DNA of 42,016 bases from Hydrogenophilales bacterium 16-64-40 (lineage in GTDB: Bacteria > Pseudomonadota > Gammaproteobacteria > Burkholderiales > Thiobacillaceae), in contig NCGX01000023.1 in the NCBI GenBank assembly GCA_002256995.1, positions 1-42,016 on the forward strand, given 5' to 3'. The notes beneath the pieces were generated by a model. The model made no database searches. It saw nothing but the letters and a program-made list of their open reading frames with translations, and was not told where the DNA came from. The position numbers were made by a program, and so were the translations under genes. Shown piece after piece: positions 7,135-17,496 of this stretch (positions within the stretch are counted from its first letter, which is position 1; every line of letters begins with the position of its first letter).

Positions 7135-7887
7135 TCAGGCCGGCCGGAGCTTGGCGGTGAGGGCGGCGTGGTCGGAAATGCGGTGCCAGGCGTTGCCGGT
7201 TTGGACGTGCGCGGCTTCGATGTTGAAGCGGCGCACATAGATGCGGTCGAGCTGGAACATCGGCAGGAAGGCGGGGTAACTGCGCGCTGACCTGCCGTGG
7301 TGGGTCTCGAACACCTCAGCCAGCCCCAGCTCGTCATGAAAATAACGGCCGACGCGCATCTGCCAGTCGTTGAAGTCGCCCGCCAGGATCAGCGGCGCGT
7401 CGTCCGGCACCAGCTTGTGCACACGCGCCGCGATCATCGCCAGCTGGCGCTTGCGCCCGCCCTCGGTCAATCCAAGATGCACGTTGATGCAGTGCACCGG
7501 GGTGGCCATGCCGGGCACCTCGATTTCGCAATGCAGCATGCCGCGGCTTTCATAGGCGTGGGCGGAGATATCCTCGTTTTCCCAGGAAAGTATCTTGTAG
7601 CGCGACAGGATGGCGTTACCGTGGTGGCCGGTGTCGTAGACGCAGTTCTTGCCGTAGGCAAAATCGGTATAGACGTGTCCCGCCAGGAATTCGGTCTGCG
7701 GCCAGCACGCCTGGTGATGGAAACGACGGGCGCGCAGGCCGTGGCCGCCCTGCACTTCCTGCAGGAACACGATGTCGGTCCCCAGGGTGCCCAGGCGGTC
7801 GCGCAGCTCGTGCACGGTCAGCCGCCGGTTGAATTGCGACAGGCCCTTGTGGATGTTGTAACTGGCGATGTGCAGCGGTGAAGTCAT
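7135..7887 (-). CDS. Endonuclease/exonuclease/phosphatase family protein
   Basis: This 250-residue protein starts PLHIASYNIHKGLSQFNRR and carries the EEP-fold motifs in order: FLQEVQ (metal-binding Glu), GNAILSR, NVHLGLTEGGRKRQL, LAGDFNDW and the terminal RISDHAALTAKL (catalytic Asp-His). No signal peptide is visible, so it should be cytoplasmic. Its substrate (nucleic acid, phosphoinositide-like or phospholipid) is not decided by sequence. It sits between nudB and clsB; association with clsB-type genes is common and may hint at membrane lipid work. Its ATG has no clear ribosome site and follows TATAAT by six bases. Confidence 0.9.
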   Translation of the reverse strand: MTSPLHIASYNIHKGLSQFNRRLTVHELRDRLGTLGTDIVFLQEVQGGHGLRARRFHHQACWPQTEFLAGHVYTDFAYGKNCVYDTGHHGNAILSRYKILSWENEDISAHAYESRGMLHCEIEVPGMATPVHCINVHLGLTEGGRKRQLAMIAARVHKLVPDDAPLILAGDFNDWQMRVGRYFHDELGLAEVFETHHGRSARSYPAFLPMFQLDRIYVRRFNIEAAHVQTGNAWHRISDHAALTAKLRPA

Positions 7888-7894
7888 AAATTCA

Positions 7895-8335
7895 TTATAA
7901 GCGCGCGGGCAGCAGGCGAATCGCCGCCGCGTTGCTGGGCGAGAAGCAGCGTTCGGCCGCTTCTTGCCATGGCAGCCACAGGTAGCGCAGATGCTCGCGC
8001 GGCGCCAGGATCACCGGCCTCGGCGCAGGCAGCTTGAGACCGAACACGTGCTCGGTGTTGTGGGTCACGCCGGGCGCATAGCGGTGACGCCAGCGTTCAT
8101 AAATCTCGAAGCGGGTTTCGATGGCCCACGGCGTCAGTTCGAATTCGCCGGCGTCAAGCCCGGTTTCCTCCCGAACTTCGCGGATCGCAGTCTGTTCGAG
8201 GGTTTCGCCTGCGTCCTGCGAGCCGGTGACCGACTGCCAGAAACCGGAGGCGTCGGCGCGTTCCATCAGCAAGACCTGGCCATCGGCCGTATGGATGACC
8301 ACCAGGACCGACACCGGGATCTTGTGTGCGCTCAA
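7895..8335 (-). CDS. nudB: Dihydroneopterin triphosphate diphosphatase (Nudix)
   Basis: This 146-residue protein has a perfect Nudix box, G38-x5-E44-x7-R52-E53-x2-E56-E57-x-G59 (GSQDAGETLEQTAIREVREE). The family-typical start SVLVVIHTADGQVLLMER and the NTEHVFGLKLP segment point to NudB, which removes pyrophosphate from dihydroneopterin triphosphate in folate synthesis. The start is a TTG (8333-8335) overlapping the TGA of the upstream DUF2322 gene as TTGA; no ribosome site is seen, so translation is likely coupled. It sits downstream of aspS, as in many betaproteobacteria. Confidence 0.9.
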   Translation of the reverse strand: MSAHKIPVSVLVVIHTADGQVLLMERADASGFWQSVTGSQDAGETLEQTAIREVREETGLDAGEFELTPWAIETRFEIYERWRHRYAPGVTHNTEHVFGLKLPAPRPVILAPREHLRYLWLPWQEAAERCFSPSNAAAIRLLPARL

Positions 8336-8637
8336 ATGATGCGAACGTTGAGGGTGTCGCCGCTGGCCATGAGGCCGATCAGGCGGTCGATGTTGGGATG
8401 CTTGCCGGGGTGGCCGCTGGCGTCCTCGGTGTGCTCGGCGAAAATCGCCAGCCCTTCGGCGGCGGCCTCGGCGTTGATCGCGCCATATTGCCTGGCGAGA
8501 TAGGCATACACCCGGAACGAACCGGCGCTGCCGGGCGCGTTGGCGATGGTCGCCACCTCGGCGCCGGCGGCGTCGGTGAGGACCAGTTTTTCACCTGAGA
8601 ATTCGGGCAGGGTTTTCAGGGCGTCGGCAAATGTCAT
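8332..8637 (-). CDS. DUF2322 family protein of unknown function
   Basis: This 101-residue soluble protein (MTFADALKTLPEFSGEKLVL, then NAPGSAGSFRVYAYLARQYG, then EHTEDASGHPGKHPNIDRLI) matches the DUF2322 family as I remember it. The conserved HPGKHPNIDRL block is striking. No function is assigned to the family. It lies between aspS and nudB on the same strand, overlapping the nudB start by four bases, so it is probably co-expressed with both. No signal peptide or transmembrane helix is visible. Confidence 0.82.
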   Translation of the reverse strand: MTFADALKTLPEFSGEKLVLTDAAGAEVATIANAPGSAGSFRVYAYLARQYGAINAEAAAEGLAIFAEHTEDASGHPGKHPNIDRLIGLMASGDTLNVRII

Positions 8638-8669
8638 TTCAATTCCTTGTCACGCTGCGCAGGGGCGGC

Positions 8670-8746
8670 TGTAGGAGGCCCGCCCCCGGGCCGATTGCCG
8701 GCGGCAGCACGGTGCGGGCAATCGCGCCGGGGGCGGCGCGCCTACA
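8670..8746. repeat. Paired REP-like elements forming a long inverted repeat (BIME-like)
   Basis: Two 30-base arms (8670-8699 and 8717-8746) are inverted copies with only a few mismatches. They share TGTAGG, CGCCCCCGG and GATTGCC, separated by a 17-base spacer. Each arm begins with GTAG followed by a GC-rich core, the signature of REP palindromes. The structure fills the aspS to DUF2322 gap and would fold into a long hairpin in the transcript. Confidence 0.7.
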
Positions 8747-8774
8747 CACACGAGATGGCGACGAACAATCCGAG

Positions 8775-10565
<1,791 letters not shown>

Positions 10566-10662
10566 GTTCTTCCTAATTAAATACCGGGACGCGCCTCAGC
10601 CGAAGCGGCGTCCATCGAGGCGATGGTTTTCAACGCGCGATCAACCCGCACGTTCTTCCTGC

Positions 10663-10699
10663 CAGAAACAAAGAAGCGGGCGGCTCGCACCGCCCGCTT
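10663..10699 (-). terminator. Terminator-like hairpin downstream of fmdB
   Basis: A 10-bp stem aagcgggcgg / ccgcccgctt (10674-10683 and 10690-10699) with a 6-base loop is followed on the minus strand by a U-rich stretch (complement of 10663-10673). It sits between fmdB and aspS and probably ends or attenuates the fmdB transcript. Confidence 0.7.
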
Positions 10700-10718
10700 T
10701 CCGGTTTTATCGCAGCCG

Positions 10719-10976
10719 TCAGTTGCTCGCCGGACACGTGCCCGTGCCGCAGGCGGGCGCGGCCGCTTCTGCCTTGGCGGCGGGCTTGCTGCCGCTATCC
10801 TTGAAATCGGTGGCGTACCAGCCGGTTCCCTTCAGCGCGAAGCCGGCCGCCGTCACCTGCTTGGCATAATCGGCCTTGCCGCACGACGGGCACACGCTCA
10901 ACTGTGCATCGGACATTTTCTGCATTTCATCCTGGGCAAAGCCGCAGGAGACACATTTGTAAGTGTAAATCGGCAT
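10719..10976 (-). CDS. FmdB-family zinc ribbon protein
   Basis: This 85-residue protein begins MPIYTYKCVSCG, the FmdB-family N-terminus, with two CxxC knuckles (C8/C11 and C29/C32) forming a zinc ribbon. The segment VTAAGFALKGTGWYATDFK is the usual second half, and the tail is Ala-rich with a CGTGTCPASN end. The role is uncertain; members have been called putative regulators. The ATG at 10976 has GGAG seven bases upstream and follows a clear TATAAT, so longer frames reading through the 21-bp repeats are rejected. Confidence 0.9.
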   Translation of the reverse strand: MPIYTYKCVSCGFAQDEMQKMSDAQLSVCPSCGKADYAKQVTAAGFALKGTGWYATDFKDSGSKPAAKAEAAAPACGTGTCPASN

Positions 10977-11007
10977 GATTCGCTCCGATAAATCAATAAG
11001 TTGCGGG

Positions 11008-11013
11008 ATTATA
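11008..11013 (-). promoter_or_regulatory. -10 element of the fmdB promoter
   Basis: TATAAT on the minus strand matches consensus exactly and lies 31 bases upstream of the fmdB ATG. The -35 region falls inside the 21-bp repeats; the best candidates there are poor matches, which fits an activator-dependent promoter (inference). Confidence 0.6.
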
Positions 11014-11096
11014 CCCAAACAACGGGCACAAGTACCCAAACAACGGGCACAAGTACCCAAACTACGGGCGCAAGGAGCCAAACTACGGGCACACGC
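11013..11096. repeat. Four tandem 21-bp direct repeats upstream of fmdB
   Basis: Units at 11013-11033, 11034-11054, 11055-11075 and 11076-11096 share the core cccaaacaacgggcacaag. Copies 1 and 2 are identical; copies 3 and 4 differ at a few bases each. A period of 21 is two helical turns, so all copies face the same side of the DNA. They abut the fmdB -10 element. Confidence 0.88.
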
Positions 11097-11140
11097 AGCG
11101 AACCTGGCGGCAGTCCGCCGGGGTTTCAAGAGGCCCGCTG

Positions 11141-13216
11141 CTACCAGGCCAGGCTCAGGCTGCCGTAGACGCGGCGGCTGAAGACGTTGGTGTCACGGAA
11201 TTCCTGGTAATCCTTGCCCAGGTTTTGCCCTACCACCGCGGCCTCCACTGCGCGTCCCTGCCAGTTCCACCGACGGGCCAGGCGGGCGTCGATGCGGGTG
11301 AAGGCTTCCGTGACATCGCCTTCGGTCAGCCATTTCTGGGCATCACTGCGCTGGGCAAACAAACTGGACTCCCAGCCATTGCCCATCCGGTAGGTGGCGA
11401 GCATTCCCCAACTGTTGCGAGGGGCGGACACAGGAATATCCCGTTTGAAGTTCTTATCCGCGGTATCCGTGCTCGAGAACACCCGCGCATAATGCGCACC
11501 CAGCTCCAGCGCCGGGCTTGGCCGCCAGCGCAATTGGATCTCACCGCCTTGGGTATCGACGCTGCCGATATTGGAAAAAGTGAACACTTTCGGCCTGAAT
11601 GAGCCTGTATCGGGTGCGGCACCGATCTGACCAATGAAATCGTCGATGTGGTCTCGATAAAGCCGCATGTCCAGTTCAAGCCGTAAAGGACGCCAATACC
11701 CAACATAACCGATCTCGCGCGACAGGACGCGCTCTGGCGCAAGGCCCGCGGACGGCACCGTCACCAAGTCGGTCGGCGCCCCTGATTCCGTCGATAGGAT
11801 CTGATTCCCCTCCACCTCGAAGAAGGTCGGCGACCGGTAGGCGCGCGATACTCCCAACCGGATGACGTGCCCCGGGGTCAAGGTGAAATTAACCGCCGCG
11901 CGCGGTGAAAAGTCGGTGCCCGTGAAGTAATGGTGCTCCAGCATTGCCCCGCCCTGCAGCAACACGCGCTCGCCCGGGCGCCATTCCAGATTGCCGAAGG
12001 CGCGCGCGAGCACGCCGCTCCGGGTCTTGTCGGAGTTGTAATTCTGCGGACTGTTGACGGTCTCCTGCCGCACTTCGCCTCCCCAGACCCCACGCAGGTT
12101 GGGTCGCCACTGCTCGTTCACCTGCAGTTCGATATTGCTCCGCGTCTGCATCAGGTACTGATCCACGCTCACAACGCCATAGGCGGGATCCAGGGCGCTC
12201 AGGTCCGACCGGGCATTGGCATCGAAACGATTGCGGCTGTGGTAGGCCTGCACCCGCCACTCGCGGCGCTCGGATTCCACCTTGTGGTAAGCCAGTTGCA
12301 GATAAAGCGCGCGCGAATCCTGCTCGGTGGGCTCGAGCACGGAGAGCGGATTGGCGACCTCCCTGCCCGCGCGCCAGTCGCCTTTCGACACGCCGAACTG
12401 CGCCATCACGTCCGCGTCCGGCGAAAGCTGCCGGTCGACGCGGCCATTGACGAAATAGGTTTGACTGGATTCCAGATAACGGCCGTTATCACCACTTACA
12501 GTCGACTTGAACGTCACATCCCGCTCGAAGCGGTCCCGTTGCTGGGCGGATGCGGTCAGGCGGTAGCGTAATGCCGCGTCACCGCCGCCATGGCGCACGG
12601 TGAACCCGCGCATGTCCTGCTCGCCAAACTGCAGCGAAACGGATTCGCCCTGCACCTGCGCTGCCGTCTTGGTGATGATGTTGATGACCGCTGCAAAGGC
12701 ATTTGCGCCATGAATCGCGGCATTGGGCCCCCGCACCACTTCAATACGTTCGATATCATCAATGGACAAAGGCAGATCGGTCCAATACACCGCGCCGTAG
12801 TGGGGGCTGTAAATCGAGCGGCCGTCCACCAGCACCTGAAACCGGCGCGAGAACGCGTCGCCCAGGCCATGATAGCCCGCAGCCCAGGTGTTATCGCGGG
12901 TATAGGCCACCGAAAACCCCGGCACCAGTCGCAGCAGGTCGGGAATGTCGCGAAAGCCCGACGCGCGGATCATCTCGCGGTCGATGATGGTGACGGCGGC
13001 AGGCGCCTCGCTCACCGGCTGCGACAGGCGCGACACCGACAGCACCACCGGCAACTCGTCTAAAAAGTCGGATTCGGTGATGGCCGCCCACGCCGGTTGC
13101 ACGCCCGCCAGGGCGCCCATCAGAAAAAGGATTCTTCCCGGCAAGCGGAAAGCAGTTGATTGGTTGCGGCCCACTGTCACTTCACGCCGGTACTGCTCCC
13201 CGGCTGCTCTCCGCAT
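11141..13216 (-). CDS. TonB-dependent outer membrane receptor, copy A
   Basis: This protein of up to 691 residues has a signal peptide ending AGVQPAWA, a TonB-box-like stretch (DELPVVLSVSRL), a plug domain (APAAVTIIDREMIRASGFRD, FQVLVDGRSIY, IERIEVVRGPNAAIHGANAF) and a beta barrel ending GSLSLAW. It would import a ligand using ExbBD-TonB energy. The ligand is unknown; no haem, siderophore or cobalamin genes or riboswitch lie nearby. The start is uncertain: the ATG at 13216 lacks a ribosome site. It is a tandem paralogue of 13374-15407. The 157 bases upstream hold no clear promoter. Confidence 0.92.
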   Translation of the reverse strand: MRRAAGEQYRREVTVGRNQSTAFRLPGRILFLMGALAGVQPAWAAITESDFLDELPVVLSVSRLSQPVSEAPAAVTIIDREMIRASGFRDIPDLLRLVPGFSVAYTRDNTWAAGYHGLGDAFSRRFQVLVDGRSIYSPHYGAVYWTDLPLSIDDIERIEVVRGPNAAIHGANAFAAVINIITKTAAQVQGESVSLQFGEQDMRGFTVRHGGGDAALRYRLTASAQQRDRFERDVTFKSTVSGDNGRYLESSQTYFVNGRVDRQLSPDADVMAQFGVSKGDWRAGREVANPLSVLEPTEQDSRALYLQLAYHKVESERREWRVQAYHSRNRFDANARSDLSALDPAYGVVSVDQYLMQTRSNIELQVNEQWRPNLRGVWGGEVRQETVNSPQNYNSDKTRSGVLARAFGNLEWRPGERVLLQGGAMLEHHYFTGTDFSPRAAVNFTLTPGHVIRLGVSRAYRSPTFFEVEGNQILSTESGAPTDLVTVPSAGLAPERVLSREIGYVGYWRPLRLELDMRLYRDHIDDFIGQIGAAPDTGSFRPKVFTFSNIGSVDTQGGEIQLRWRPSPALELGAHYARVFSSTDTADKNFKRDIPVSAPRNSWGMLATYRMGNGWESSLFAQRSDAQKWLTEGDVTEAFTRIDARLARRWNWQGRAVEAAVVGQNLGKDYQEFRDTNVFSRRVYGSLSLAW

Positions 13217-13373
13217 GGATGGTCACTAACCCATACCCTACGGCAATTCGCCCCCGAACTTTAATTCGAGGCCTGCGGTGTTTATATCGATCCGCCTCAG
13301 TAACGGATACCGGGAAAACCCATCTTCTGGAAACCCGCCGGACAGGATTGAGGTATCGGCACACCCTGCCGCA

Positions 13374-15407
13374 TTACCAGCCAAAACTCAGGCTGCCGTA
13401 AACGCGGCGACTGTAAATATTGGTGTCACGAAATTCTTCGTAATCCTCGCCCAGATTCTGCCCCACCAGGGCCGCTTCCACTTCGTTACCCAGCCATTTC
13501 CAGCGGCGAGCCAAGCGCGCGTCCCAGCGGGTGAAGGCCTGGGTGACGTCGCCCTCGGACAGCCACTTCATGCGTCCTGACCGATACACGCCGGCGCTGG
13601 CGGCCCAGCCCTGTCCCAGGTCGTAGCGCGCCAGCAGGCTGAAGGTGTTGCGCGGCGCAGACCGTGCCAGATCCCTGTCGATGCCAGGGTCCGCCTCGAT
13701 GCAGGCGCGCGCGTACTGCGCCGACAACCGCAACGCAGTCACGGGCTGCCAATTCAACTGCAGGTCGCCGCCGCGCACGGTGTAGTCGTCACGGTTGGTG
13801 TAGCGTCCGGGCGAACCGCTGCTATTGATATAGTCGCTGATGGTGTCGTAAAACAGCTTGGCATCGAGCTGCAGGTCAAACGCCGGGTACTGTCCCACAT
13901 AACCAATTTCACGCGACAGGATGCGCTCGGGCTGCAAGGGGGCGGATGGCGCAATCACTTGCTGGACCTGCAGCCCACTCGTCGTGTAGTAGTTCAGCTT
14001 GCCCTCCTGCTCGAAGAACGTGGGGGAGCGATAGGCTTGGGAGACGTTCAACCGCAAGGTGTGCCCCTCGGCCAGCGTGTAGTTGAGCGCCACGCGCGGC
14101 GAAACGTCGGTGCCGGTGAAATAATGGTGTTCGAGCATGGCGCCGCCCTGCAGCAGCAGACCAGGGCGTGCCCGCCATTCCAGATTGGCGTAGGCGCGCC
14201 CGAGCGTGCCGTCCAGCTTGTCTTGCGTATCGAAATACCGCTGGCTACCCACCGTCTCGTGCCTGATCTCGGCCCCCAGGGACATGCGCCAATTGGGCGC
14301 CAGCCGCTTGTTCTGCTGAAATTCCAGATTGAACCGCTGCTGCAGCTGGTCGATGCCGGCTTCAAGCCGTTCCCCTGTTGCGACATATCTGGGGGGAGAC
14401 GGCACTCCCCCGGGGCAAACGACGACTTCGAGTTCGGCCATATCGAAGCAAAGCTCAGGCTGATTGGGCGACTCCAGATTGTTGCGGCTGAAATACGCCT
14501 GCACCATCCATTCATCGTCTGCATTGTGGGCACGCCGATATTTGAACTGGACGTATTGTGCAGAAACCGCCTGGCCGCCAGGTTCTTCCGGAAATTTCGA
14601 ATGGCCTGCCTGCCAGTCGCCCTCTGTCAAGCCGAACTGCGCGCTGAACTCATCGGTTGCCGACACCCGGTAATCCGCACGCCCATTCAAAAAATAGGTC
14701 TGTGTCTCCTCACCCAGCTTCACCGGCAGCGTATTGCCGTCTTCAAGCACATCCGTCTCGAAGCGATCACGGGTCTGCGCGGACAAGGTAAGCCGGTAGC
14801 GCAGGTCGCCAGCGTCTCCGCCATAGCGGGCAGTCAGGCCGGACATGCCTTGTTCGCCATACTGCGCGGACGCGAATGCGCCCGGCGTCTGACCCGGGTC
14901 CTTGGAGATGATGTTGATGACAGCCAGAAAGGCATTGGCGCCGTAAGTTGCGGCATTGGGGCCGCGTACCACTTCGATGCGCTCGATGTCGTCGATCGAC
15001 AGGGCGAGCTCGCCCCAGTTGACCGCCCCATAGGCGGAGCCGTAAATCGAGCGCCCATCCACCAGCACCTGAAAGCGCCGCGAAAACGCGTCGGCCATGC
15101 CGTGATAGCCAATGGCCCAAGTGTTGTCGCGGGTATAGGCCACCGAAAACCCCGGCACCAGGCGCAGCAGGTCGGGAATGTCACGGAAGCCCGAGGCGCG
15201 GATCATGTCGCTGTCGATGACGGTGACGGCGGCAGGCGCTTCGTTCAGCGGCTGCGACATCCGCGACACCGACAGCACGACCGGCATCTCGTCGAGAAAA
15301 TCAGCTTCGGTGATGGCCGCCTGCGCGGCGCGGGGGCACGTCACGGCGGTGCCCAGCAACAGCGTGCGCGCCACCATACCGAGGACATTGTGTGGTCGCT
15401 TGTTCAC
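13374..15407 (-). CDS. TonB-dependent outer membrane receptor, copy B
   Basis: This 677-residue paralogue of the downstream receptor has a signal peptide (ending CPRAAQA), TonB-box-like DEMPVVLSVSRM, plug motifs DMIRASGFRDIPDLLRLVPG and IERIEVVRGPNAATYGANAF, and a barrel ending GSLSFGW. The plug and the C-terminal barrel strands are nearly identical to copy A. The barrel loops differ, including an insertion with a cysteine pair (CFDMAELEVVVCPGG), suggesting a different ligand. The start is a GTG (15405-15407) without a good ribosome site. Gene order with copy A suggests co-transcription or duplication in place. Confidence 0.92.
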   Translation of the reverse strand: MNKRPHNVLGMVARTLLLGTAVTCPRAAQAAITEADFLDEMPVVLSVSRMSQPLNEAPAAVTVIDSDMIRASGFRDIPDLLRLVPGFSVAYTRDNTWAIGYHGMADAFSRRFQVLVDGRSIYGSAYGAVNWGELALSIDDIERIEVVRGPNAATYGANAFLAVINIISKDPGQTPGAFASAQYGEQGMSGLTARYGGDAGDLRYRLTLSAQTRDRFETDVLEDGNTLPVKLGEETQTYFLNGRADYRVSATDEFSAQFGLTEGDWQAGHSKFPEEPGGQAVSAQYVQFKYRRAHNADDEWMVQAYFSRNNLESPNQPELCFDMAELEVVVCPGGVPSPPRYVATGERLEAGIDQLQQRFNLEFQQNKRLAPNWRMSLGAEIRHETVGSQRYFDTQDKLDGTLGRAYANLEWRARPGLLLQGGAMLEHHYFTGTDVSPRVALNYTLAEGHTLRLNVSQAYRSPTFFEQEGKLNYYTTSGLQVQQVIAPSAPLQPERILSREIGYVGQYPAFDLQLDAKLFYDTISDYINSSGSPGRYTNRDDYTVRGGDLQLNWQPVTALRLSAQYARACIEADPGIDRDLARSAPRNTFSLLARYDLGQGWAASAGVYRSGRMKWLSEGDVTQAFTRWDARLARRWKWLGNEVEAALVGQNLGEDYEEFRDTNIYSRRVYGSLSFGW

Positions 15408-15478
15408 CGATGTCGACGCGCGTTGCGCACCGCCCCACTCCGCATTGTTGTTACGAGGTCGCTGGACTTAACCCGACT

Positions 15479-15973
15479 TCAGAATGGGATATCGTCGTCC
15501 ATGTCGTCGAAGCCGCTGCTGGCCGGGCGTTGCGCGGGGGCCGGGGCGTTGGCGCGTGACGCGCCGCCTTGGGGCTGGCTGCGCGGCGCGGGCGCGGACT
15601 GGTCATACTCGTCCATGTCAGCCATTCCGCCGCCGCCACCGCCCTTGCTGCCCAGCATCTGCATGCGGTCGCCACGGATTTCGGTGGCGTATTTTTCGAT
15701 GCCTTCCTTGTCGGTGTACTTGCGGGTGCGGATCGAACCTTCGACGTAGACCTGGCTGCCCTTTTTCAGATACTGGCCGCAGACTTCGGCGGTGCGGCCG
15801 AAGAAGCTGACGCGATGCCATTCGGTCTGCTCGACCATTTCGCCCTGCTTGTTCTTGAACTTGTCGGTGGTGGCGATGGCGAGGTTGGCGACGGCTTCTC
15901 CGCTCGGCAGGTAGCGCATTTCGGGGTCGCGCCCCAGGTTGCCGACCAGAATCACTTTGTTGACGGATGCCAT
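15479..15973 (-). CDS. ssb: Single-stranded DNA-binding protein
   Basis: This 164-residue protein has the OB fold in residues 1-110 ([41 protein letters not shown]), a Gly/Pro/Ala-rich linker and the acidic tail DDMDDDIPF that recruits repair and replication partners. It coats single-stranded DNA as a tetramer. It is encoded after the MFS gene and divergent from uvrA, a common arrangement in this class. I see no LexA box upstream. Confidence 0.97.
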   Translation of the reverse strand: MASVNKVILVGNLGRDPEMRYLPSGEAVANLAIATTDKFKNKQGEMVEQTEWHRVSFFGRTAEVCGQYLKKGSQVYVEGSIRTRKYTDKEGIEKYATEIRGDRMQMLGSKGGGGGGMADMDEYDQSAPAPRSQPQGGASRANAPAPAQRPASSGFDDMDDDIPF

Positions 15974-16027
15974 GTTTTCCCCTGTATTTAAAATGAGTCG
16001 TCTGAGCTTGAACTGTTGCGGATTCTA

Positions 16028-17413
16028 TCAGGCGGTTGCATCCAGCAGGCTGCGCGCGCCGGCTTCGTCCCAGCCTTTGATGCTGACCTTGAGCATGGCC
16101 ACGCCTTCTTCGGCCAGCACCACGGCCTCGACCACCCCTGCCACCTCGGCGAGCTGCATTTTAAGCAGCGCAGCCTGGTCAGCGGGCATCACGCCGACGC
16201 GAAACATGCGGGTCTTGATTGCGGGCGGCGCCGTCATCGACAGGCTCGCGACCAGCCATGCCGCCATCAGGACCACGCAAAAGATGAACACGGCCTGGAA
16301 GCCATGATGCTGCGCCAGCCAGCCGCCGAACACCCCGCCGAAGAACAGCCCCAGTGCCTGCGCGGTATTGTAGACGCCCATCGCCGTGCCCTTGGCCGAC
16401 GCCGGGGCGAGCTTGGAAATCAGCGAAGGCAGGCTGGCTTCGAGCAGGTTGAAGGCGACGAAGTAAAAGAACAGCGCCCACACGATGCCCCAGAAATAAT
16501 CGATGCCGAACGCGAATCCCAGCTGCGCCAGCAGCATCAGCGCCACCGCGCCGATGAACACCGGCTTCATCTGGCCGCGCTTTTCGCCAACAATGATGGC
16601 GGGCACCATCAGCACGAAGGAGCCCAGCACCACCGGCAGGTACACCGCCCAGTGGTCGTCGACGGCAAGGCCGCTGTTCTTCAGCGCCACCGGCACCACC
16701 ACGAACATCGCCATCTGCGCCGCATGCAGCGCGAAGATGCCGAAATCGAGCCGCGCGAGCTGGCCGTTTTTCAGCACGTCGATCAGTTTCGCCGGGTTGG
16801 CCTGGGCGTCAGCGTGGTAGTGGCTGTCTGCGGGGTCGGGCACCCACACCTTCACCACCCAGATGGCGGCCAGTGCCAGGACGCCGGTCAGGGCAAAAAG
16901 CCCCGGCACGCCGATCACGCGGTTGAGCGCGGGCCCCGCCACCAGCGACACGCCGAAAGCGATGCCGATGGTGGAGCCGATCAGCGCCATTGCCTTGGTG
17001 CGGTGTTCCTCGCGGGTGAGGTCGGCCAGCATGGCGGTGACCGCGGCGGAAATGGCGCCCGCACCCTGCAGTGCGCGGCCGGCGATGGTCCAGTAAATGT
17101 CGATCGCCGCCATGGCAATAAAACTGCCGAGCGCAAACACGATGAGGCCGAAGATGATGACCTTCTTGCGCCCGATGCGGTCGGACGCCATGCCGAAGGG
17201 GAGCATGAGGATGGCCTGGGTCAGGCCATACATGCCGAGCGCCAAGCCGACCAGGGTGTGGTTGTCGCCGCCCGGCAGGTCTTCGGCATACAGCGCGAAC
17301 ACCGGCAGAATCAGAAACATGCCCAGCATGCGCAGGCCGAATATCGCCGCCAGGCCCGATGCGGCGCGCTTTTCGGCGCGGGTCATGCTTTCGGACAGAT
17401 CGATCTGGGCCAC
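16028..17413 (-). CDS. MFS transporter, drug/metabolite efflux type
   Basis: This 461-residue protein has twelve predicted membrane segments. The MFS signature lies between helices 2 and 3 ([20 protein letters not shown]) and motif C-like Gly-rich helices follow ([15 protein letters not shown]). An unusual soluble C-terminal stretch (about the last 70 residues, [25 protein letters not shown] and on) resembles an added regulatory domain. The substrate is unknown. It is divergent from uvrA with 83 bases between them and is followed 54 bases later by ssb. Orthologues beside uvrA and ssb are frequent in betaproteobacteria. Confidence 0.88.
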   Translation of the reverse strand: MAQIDLSESMTRAEKRAASGLAAIFGLRMLGMFLILPVFALYAEDLPGGDNHTLVGLALGMYGLTQAILMLPFGMASDRIGRKKVIIFGLIVFALGSFIAMAAIDIYWTIAGRALQGAGAISAAVTAMLADLTREEHRTKAMALIGSTIGIAFGVSLVAGPALNRVIGVPGLFALTGVLALAAIWVVKVWVPDPADSHYHADAQANPAKLIDVLKNGQLARLDFGIFALHAAQMAMFVVVPVALKNSGLAVDDHWAVYLPVVLGSFVLMVPAIIVGEKRGQMKPVFIGAVALMLLAQLGFAFGIDYFWGIVWALFFYFVAFNLLEASLPSLISKLAPASAKGTAMGVYNTAQALGLFFGGVFGGWLAQHHGFQAVFIFCVVLMAAWLVASLSMTAPPAIKTRMFRVGVMPADQAALLKMQLAEVAGVVEAVVLAEEGVAMLKVSIKGWDEAGARSLLDATA

Positions 17414-17496
17414 TGCGGGTTCGGGGTAGGCGGGAAGTCCGTTATATTAGCAGGTTGCGAATTCACCTCGCCGCCTTAACCGATAGCCGTCAAACA

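Noticed and set aside
11013-11096. CRISPR array
   Set aside because: The repeats are contiguous 21-bp units with no spacers and no cas genes nearby.
11141-15407. Cobalamin or haem uptake locus
   Set aside because: The receptors share the general plug with BtuB-like proteins, but no riboswitch, ABC transporter or TonB/ExbBD genes are present, so no ligand is assigned.
17414-17496. LexA (SOS) box before uvrA or the MFS-ssb genes
   Set aside because: No CTGT-N8-ACAG-like dyad is visible in this gap.
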